Part shown: in pieces, positions 52,367-57,329 of the stretch | Layout of the letters: each line of letters starts with the position of its first letter | How positions within the stretch are numbered: position 1 is the stretch's first letter | NCBI GenBank assembly: GCA_017447305.1 | Contig: JAFSNY010000039.1 | Coordinates: 1 to 57,329 of the forward strand | Length of the DNA stretch: 57,329 nt | From: Bacilli bacterium | GTDB taxonomy: Bacteria; Bacillota_I; Bacilli_A; RFN20; CAG-826 | Reading direction: 5' to 3' | The notes under the pieces: generated by a model | Databases searched by the model: none | What the model saw: the letters and a program-made list of their open reading frames with translations, nothing else | Told to the model about the DNA's origin: nothing | Translations under genes and position numbers: made by a program

Positions 52367-53548
52367 TTATAACAACTCATCCTGATTATCTTCTTCAATA
52401 ATCTTAACTTCGACGTTGTTGATTGCTTCAGATATCAGTGATTGATAATCGAATTTTTCTTCTATTGCCTTGCATTCGTCCAAGCGCGGCATCGTCTTTG
52501 GATTTTTAGGCGCAAAGATTGTGCAACAATCTTCATAAGGACGAATCGATATCTCATATGTTCCAATGCGTTTAGCGATTTTAATGATGTCGGTTTTATC
52601 CATTACCACGCATGGACGGATAATTGGTATATTCGTTACTTCGTTAATGACATTCATCGACTGAACGGTTTGAGAGGCAACTTGGCCAAGTGATTCTCCG
52701 CTCGCCACAACAGGGCAATTCCTTCTCTTTGCAAGGATGGTCGCGAGACGGAACATCATCCTTCTCATAATCGTGATTGCATAGCTTTCATCAGCGTGTT
52801 TATAAATCTCTAGTTGTAGGTTAGTAAATGGAACGATATGAAGCCTAATTCTTGGCTGATATTTGTTTAAGATGTGAAGAAGGTCGTTAAGCTTATAAAT
52901 GACAGCCTCTGAGGTATATGGAGGAGAGGCGAAATGAATGCACTCAATAGTCACTCCTCTTTTCATCATTAGGTATGAGGCAACAGGAGAATCGATTCCA
53001 CCAGAAATCATCATCATTGCTTTTCCGCCTACACCTAATGGATATCCACCTGCGCCTAAGATGGTTTTGGTGAAAATATAGGTCCCCTCATCTCTGACTT
53101 CAATTGATAAGGTGATATCAGGATTATGAACATCAACAGTTAAGGATGTGTTTGATAAGATATTTCCAGCGACATGTCTCGTAATTTCATCACTAATGAT
53201 TGGGAAACGTTTATTTCCTCTTTTGCATTTAACTTTAAATGTTTTGCCTTCTTCTTGCTTGATAAGTTCTAAGGAAGCTTGCTTGATTTGGTTTAAATCA
53301 TTTTCACATTTATAGACGAGTGAGAGAGCGTAGATTCCAGACACATCTTGTAAACGAAGAAGAACGTCATCAGGATTTTCATCATTAAGTATGATGTAGA
53401 TATGATCATAACGCTTTTCATATTTGAGGTTCTTAAATTCCTTTAAGGCACGGATGATGTTCTTAAATAGCGTATTGATGAAATCATTTTTGTTTTTGCC
53501 TTTGGTGCTTAGTTCACCAAATCTCACCATGATATGGTCATATTTCAT
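52367..53548 (-). CDS. thiI: tRNA 4-thiouridine synthetase ThiI
   Basis: ThiI inserts sulfur at U8 of tRNA and, in some bacteria, supplies sulfur for thiamine. The 393-residue protein has an N-terminal ferredoxin-like/THUMP part (MVRFGELSTKGKNKNDF) and a PP-loop ATPase domain with MMMISGGIDSPVASYLMMKRG and VVASGESLGQVASQT. There is no C-terminal rhodanese domain, as in Bacillus, so sulfur must come from a partner; the adjacent cysteine desulfurase is the obvious candidate. The two genes are 2 bases apart. Confidence 0.95.
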   Translation of the reverse strand: MKYDHIMVRFGELSTKGKNKNDFINTLFKNIIRALKEFKNLKYEKRYDHIYIILNDENPDDVLLRLQDVSGIYALSLVYKCENDLNQIKQASLELIKQEEGKTFKVKCKRGNKRFPIISDEITRHVAGNILSNTSLTVDVHNPDITLSIEVRDEGTYIFTKTILGAGGYPLGVGGKAMMMISGGIDSPVASYLMMKRGVTIECIHFASPPYTSEAVIYKLNDLLHILNKYQPRIRLHIVPFTNLQLEIYKHADESYAITIMRRMMFRLATILAKRRNCPVVASGESLGQVASQTVQSMNVINEVTNIPIIRPCVVMDKTDIIKIAKRIGTYEISIRPYEDCCTIFAPKNPKTMPRLDECKAIEEKFDYQSLISEAINNVEVKIIEEDNQDELL

Positions 53549-53550
53549 AT

Positions 53551-54693
53551 TTATCTGATTCCTTTCACTATTTGATCGAGTTTCTTGATTAATTGAGTAA
53601 TATCATCCTCAGTGTTGTCTTTAGATAAGGAGATACGAATCATGTTATGAGAAAGGTTTGGATCGTGGCTCATTTCATAAATAACGTATGACATCCTCTC
53701 TCCTTTTGAGTGACAAGCCGAAACACTAGAGACCATAATTCCTTCTCTGGATAATCCTTCAACAACCACCGCGGCCTTCTTATTTTTAAGCGAGAAATTA
53801 ACGATATATGGGTTTTCTTCAGGCAAAGAGTTTAATTGATATAATTCGGTGTTATTTTTGAGATAATCAACAAGAGGCTGAATTAAGTTTTTAATATGAT
53901 ATCTCCATTGGTTTTGATTTTCTAAGGTAATTCTTAAGGCTTTAGCGAAAGAGATGATTCCTGCGACATCATTGGTTCCACTTCTCTCATCGTTTTCTTG
54001 TCCGCCACCACAGTTTAATGGTGTTAATGAAATGGACTTATTTTTAATAAGACATCCACATCCTTTTAAGCCATGAATCTTATGAGATGTAAAAGTGATT
54101 AAATCAATCTTAGAAAATGGAATATCAACCTTTCCAATTCCTTGAACAATATCACTATGGAAATAGACTTTTGGATGGTCTTTTAAAATGTCCGCTATTT
54201 CTTCAATTGGTTGAATAGCTCCCGTCTCGTTATTAACGGCCATAATTGAGACTAAAATAGTGTCTTTCCTTAACGCTTTTGCTAAATCGAGGGGATTTAC
54301 CTTTCCTTTTTCATTCACTTTTAGGTATGTTACTTCAAACCCGAAAAGTTCCTCTAATTGCTTGAAAGTATTGAGGACTGATGGGTGTTCAATGACTGTA
54401 GTGATAAGGTGTTTACCGCGATTTTGATAATTAAACGCGATGCCTTTAATCGCAAGATTGTTGGATTCTGTCGCTCCACTTGTGAAAATACATTGATGAG
54501 TTCTACTCACATTTAAAAGAGAAAGAACTTGATTTCTTCCTTTCTCAAGCAACGAAGAAGCGTCCATGCCAACTTGATGGATGGATGAGGAATTGCCATT
54601 ATGATGAAGAGCGACTTCTTCGTATGATTTTAAAACTTCAGGGTCAACCTTAGTTGTCGCTGCGTTATCTAAATAAATGATGCGATTAGCCAT
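53551..54693 (-). CDS. cysteine desulfurase, NifZ/IscS-like
   Basis: This pyridoxal-phosphate enzyme takes sulfur from cysteine. Motifs: IYLDNAATTKVDPEV, TSGATESNNLAIKG, HSDIVQGIGK, the PLP lysine in LITFTSHKIHGLKG, and a persulfide cysteine in SSVSACHSKGE. I start at the ATG at 54693, which overlaps the ezrA stop (ATGGCTAA) and gives the family-typical MANRIIYLDNAATTK; longer frames to 54708 or 54753 read into ezrA. The gene order ezrA, nifZ, thiI is the same as in Bacillus subtilis, where NifZ is the dedicated sulfur donor for ThiI. Confidence 0.93.
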   Translation of the reverse strand: MANRIIYLDNAATTKVDPEVLKSYEEVALHHNGNSSSIHQVGMDASSLLEKGRNQVLSLLNVSRTHQCIFTSGATESNNLAIKGIAFNYQNRGKHLITTVIEHPSVLNTFKQLEELFGFEVTYLKVNEKGKVNPLDLAKALRKDTILVSIMAVNNETGAIQPIEEIADILKDHPKVYFHSDIVQGIGKVDIPFSKIDLITFTSHKIHGLKGCGCLIKNKSISLTPLNCGGGQENDERSGTNDVAGIISFAKALRITLENQNQWRYHIKNLIQPLVDYLKNNTELYQLNSLPEENPYIVNFSLKNKKAAVVVEGLSREGIMVSSVSACHSKGERMSYVIYEMSHDPNLSHNMIRISLSKDNTEDDITQLIKKLDQIVKGIR

Positions 54694-56410
54694 TGTTAGT
54701 TTCGACATGGCTCCTTCTAAATAAACTATCTGCTTCGTGATAAACGGTTTCAAATTGTCCTTCGTAGAATTTCTCTTCTAAAGCAGTGAGATATTGATGG
54801 ACTTCTTCTTGATGGACACGATCTCTATTCGCATATACAATCGCGCTTTCAGCGAGCTTGCATTCTCTTTCTTTGCAGTCGATATCATCAAGTAAGATAG
54901 AGGCTTTAACTTTCAATTCTTCGACTTTTTGATTAATCAAAGCAACATCGATTGGACGGATTTTAATTGTTCTATCAATTTCATTGAGGAGTTCATAACA
55001 TTCATTAATTCTTTCGTCATATGTCTTAGCGAATTCTGGAAGATTAATCATGCTTAATGTGAATTCAGCTTCTCTTAGACGATAATAATAAACGAAGATC
55101 ATGTTATATGCTTCTTCAGAAGATGTCTTTAATGACTCAAGATAACTCCTGAAGTTATTAAGTCCAACATATGCGACATCATAATCCGCGTGTAATTGTT
55201 CTAATTTAGAACGTAAAACGGAATATGGTTGAGGGGTTGAGGAATGGACAAAGGCGTCGAGACTTCTTTTAGAAACACCCATGCTGTTGATGTTTTCCTT
55301 AAGAATTTTCATTTGCTCTTGTTGGAGTTCTTCAACGATATAGACTTGTTCTACTTCTGGAAGAATCGAACAAATCTTTAGGAAACTCTTCTCTAAATCA
55401 AGAACGTTCTTATAGATTTCACTATTATTTAGGACAAAGTATTCTTTGTCTTCCACTTCTTTATCAAGCTCTAAAGAGAGAGCATCGATTTCATTTTGGA
55501 TGGTTTCGCACTCCTCACCTATACCCGCGACGTGGAGAGCAATTAATTGTTTCTTTATCGCGGATAAACGATAATTCCAGTCATCAACTTTGCTTCTAAA
55601 AGAAAGATGGAATAATGGATATCCATTGGCTTCGAGGGTGTTGTATTTTTCAGTAATTTCCTCAATTTTTTGAGGAAGAATTTTAGTAACGTAAATGCAG
55701 AAGTTTGGCATTTGTTCCAAGGCTTGTTTTAATGCAGCAACAACGCCAGAAATAACTGGAAGTAATGCATTAGCTTCATCATATTCCGCACTATCGATAT
55801 GTGTTTCAAACTTTGCAAAAGTTTCATCTAGTTTATCAAAAGCTTTATTAAATGAAGGAAGAATAAGTTCAAGGTCACTAGATAAACTAAAGAATAATTG
55901 CTTAACAGCGCGGTAGCTTTCTTTTAAACGTAAGATAGCTTGTCTAGCTTCTTCTTCAGGTTTGATAACGTCATATAAATCACGATCAAGTTCATTGACT
56001 TTATCTTCTAAAATTTGAACAGCGTTTTTAACGTTTTCGATAACTAATTTAATGTTCTTATATTGTTTATTGGCGATTAAGGTCTTAACTTGTTTAATTT
56101 TAGATTCAGCAAATTTATCATCTATTTCATAGATGGATTTGAAGCGGCGTGAGAATTCATTATAAATATCAACATATAAAAGATTTGTTCTAGAAACGAT
56201 TTCTAGACGATGAATATATTGAGAATCTTGTCCGATTAACAAAGCATCGAGATAAGAATATTTCTTTTCTAAATCTTTAACCGTCCTTTTAGCAGCGTTT
56301 CTTGAAAAGACAATGACATAAAGCAAAATGAATAACGCGATGAGAAAAATAGATCCCACGACTGCGACTAAAATGATTAGCCAGGTTTGAATAAGAACAA
56401 CTAACGCCAT
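54686..56410 (-). CDS. ezrA: septation ring formation regulator EzrA
   Basis: EzrA binds FtsZ and limits Z-ring formation away from midcell in Bacilli. The 574-residue protein has one N-terminal membrane span (residues 9-35) followed by a long run of coiled-coil segments rich in Leu, Glu and Lys, with the family-like RLEIVSRTNLLYVDIYNEF region after the span. The length matches EzrA (about 560). It is the first gene of the operon with the cysteine desulfurase and thiI, and diverges from rpsD. The assignment combines topology with conserved gene order. Confidence 0.85.
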   Translation of the reverse strand: MALVVLIQTWLIILVAVVGSIFLIALFILLYVIVFSRNAAKRTVKDLEKKYSYLDALLIGQDSQYIHRLEIVSRTNLLYVDIYNEFSRRFKSIYEIDDKFAESKIKQVKTLIANKQYKNIKLVIENVKNAVQILEDKVNELDRDLYDVIKPEEEARQAILRLKESYRAVKQLFFSLSSDLELILPSFNKAFDKLDETFAKFETHIDSAEYDEANALLPVISGVVAALKQALEQMPNFCIYVTKILPQKIEEITEKYNTLEANGYPLFHLSFRSKVDDWNYRLSAIKKQLIALHVAGIGEECETIQNEIDALSLELDKEVEDKEYFVLNNSEIYKNVLDLEKSFLKICSILPEVEQVYIVEELQQEQMKILKENINSMGVSKRSLDAFVHSSTPQPYSVLRSKLEQLHADYDVAYVGLNNFRSYLESLKTSSEEAYNMIFVYYYRLREAEFTLSMINLPEFAKTYDERINECYELLNEIDRTIKIRPIDVALINQKVEELKVKASILLDDIDCKERECKLAESAIVYANRDRVHQEEVHQYLTALEEKFYEGQFETVYHEADSLFRRSHVETNNG

Positions 56411-56680
56411 AATAACTCCTTGATATTTAATTCTTCGTATTAAATACGTACTATTATTTTATTATTTCAGCGATAATAATTAAACTAATTAATAAAAAAG
56501 TTTAAGAAAGCTTTAATTATCCTCAAAAAGCAAAAGAAAAATAAGCGCAAAAAATAATAACGAATTCTTCCAAGTCAAATTATGTTTATGTAGTATAAAT
56601 TTTTCATATGATTTAGGCACTCATTTTTAGCGAATAATATACTCTCTAAAGAACAAAATATTTAAATCTCGAAAAAAGAA

Positions 56681-56709
56681 TTGACTAATGTTTTAAAAAA
56701 ACATATATT
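56681..56709 (+). promoter_or_regulatory. promoter of rpsD
   Basis: TTGACT and TATATT are separated by 17 bases, predicting a start near 56716. The roughly 270 bases between the ezrA start and this promoter are AT-rich and show no gene. Confidence 0.75.
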
Positions 56710-56715
56710 AATAAG

Positions 56716-56870
56716 GCATGTAATTGAAGCATGTAAGTACTACCTGTCTGACGTTTGGTAATCGATCTGGTATGAAGTAGCCAAAGCTATGAGGTGAAGC
56801 AATGAGCCAAACACCCGAGGTAAGGAACTTACACCTAGATATTATTTTGCAAAAGAAATAAAGGAAAGGA
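56716..56870 (+). ncRNA. structured 5' leader of rpsD, candidate S4 autoregulatory element
   Basis: Several complementary segments occur here: GTTTGG (near 56754) with CCAAAC (near 56806), GTAGC-CAAA-GCTAT (near 56777), and GTAAG-GAA-CTTAC (near 56820). The ribosomal protein S4 represses its own mRNA leader in Bacillota. I infer a similar element from position and structure; I cannot match it to a defined consensus. Confidence 0.4.
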
Positions 56871-56883
56871 AGGAAAAAATCAC

Positions 56884-57329
56884 ATGAGATACACTGGATC
56901 CACATGGAAAAAGTCTCGTCGTTTAGGTTTCTCAGTTCTTGAAACACAAAAAGAACTCGCAAAACGTCCTTATGGCCCAGGCCAACACGGCGCTCCAGGT
57001 CGTAAAAAGAAAAATTCTGAATACGGCAAACAATTAATCGAGAAACAAAAACTCAGAGAAATGTATGGTGTCAATGAAAGACAATTCCGTCGTTTATTCA
57101 TGATTGCTCTTAAATCTGAAGAAGTTACAGGTTTCGCCTTCATGAAATTACTCGAATCCCGTCTTGATAACTTAGTCTATCGTATGGGCTTTGCTCGCAC
57201 GAGAAGAGGCGCAAGACAACTCGTTAACCCTGGACATATCGAAGTTAATGGCAAGAAAGTCGATATTCCATCCGCTCTCTTAAGCGTTGGTGATGTCGTC
57301 AGTGTTAGAGAAGGTTCAAGAAACCTTAA
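56884..57329 (+). CDS. rpsD: 30S ribosomal protein S4, 3' end outside the window
   Basis: The product begins [20 protein letters not shown] and contains [31 protein letters not shown]-type text, and an S4 RNA-binding domain ([38 protein letters not shown]). The frame is still open at base 57329 after 148 residues; S4 is normally about 200 residues, so the last quarter is missing. S4 nucleates 30S assembly. Promoter and leader lie upstream, and rpsD diverges from ezrA. Confidence 0.97.
   Translation, partial: MRYTGSTWKKSRRLGFSVLETQKELAKRPYGPGQHGAPGRKKKNSEYGKQLIEKQKLREMYGVNERQFRRLFMIALKSEEVTGFAFMKLLESRLDNLVYRMGFARTRRGARQLVNPGHIEVNGKKVDIPSALLSVGDVVSVREGSRNL

Noticed and set aside
1-57329. CRISPR array
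   Set aside because: The repeats seen are few, short and spaced about 20-40 bases with no constant repeat-spacer structure, and no cas gene is present.
1-57329. Mycoplasma-type code (TGA as tryptophan)
   Set aside because: TGG encodes the tryptophans of conserved motifs and TGA ends several complete genes, so the standard bacterial code applies.

Overview
The window is AT-rich DNA from a low-GC Bacillota, most likely an uncultured, gut-type member of the Bacilli (Erysipelotrichia or Mollicutes relatives). It reads with the standard code: tryptophan is TGG, and TGA is a genuine stop, for example at the end of the lipoprotein at 2135-2854 and of the nuclease at 4498-5052. The primosome proteins DnaB and DnaI, EzrA, GTG/TTG starts and strong AGGAGG-type ribosome sites all fit Bacilli. 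No peptidoglycan gene or transposase is seen in the window.

Region 1 (1-15,890) is an accessory island ending beside the initiator tRNA. It holds a truncated TetR regulator with a membrane protein, two lipoproteins, a TIR-like/SAM-methyltransferase fusion, remains of a nuclease pair, a Fic toxin broken by one missing base next to an intact VbhA-like antitoxin, an AlwI-like restriction system with two methyltransferases and a divergent controller gene, and a SEFIR-domain gene paired with an unknown gene. Between them lie relics: an AbrB-like gene with an internal stop, the 3' end of a CatB-type acetyltransferase, a tRNA-Ser-like 3' end, and clusters of short repeated boxes that look like ends of insertion sequences.

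Region 2 (15,895-34,240, nearly all minus strand) is housekeeping: initiator tRNA, rpsU, deoC, rpmF, mtaB and rsmE with companions, a GPH-type sugar symporter, a YceD-like gene, pheT, pheS, a TrmH-like methylase, a YgjP-like peptidase, a DUF523 protein, a Ser/Glu-rich lipoprotein, a dUTPase, and glgP-glgB for glycogen breakdown and branching.

Region 3 (34,400-57,329) is a compact version of the replication/translation neighbourhood of Bacillus subtilis: ackA-nrnA, dnaE-polA-mutM/coaE (mutM and coaE are one fused gene), dnaI-dnaB convergent with them, two membrane proteins, pfkA, thrS, infC-rpmI-rplT behind an L20-type leader, then thiI, a NifZ-like cysteine desulfurase and ezrA on the minus strand, and rpsD running off the right edge behind a strong promoter and a structured leader. 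DnaA boxes sit upstream of dnaB.

Most noteworthy are the TIR-methyltransferase fusion, the SEFIR gene pair, the MutM-CoaE fusion, an initiator tRNA with only two of the usual three G:C pairs in its anticodon stem, an arginine replacing the Walker A lysine of DnaI, a PHP domain of DnaE that lacks metal ligands, and the dense field of decayed genes and repeat boxes in region 1. All family assignments come from reading motifs by eye; no database search was possible.
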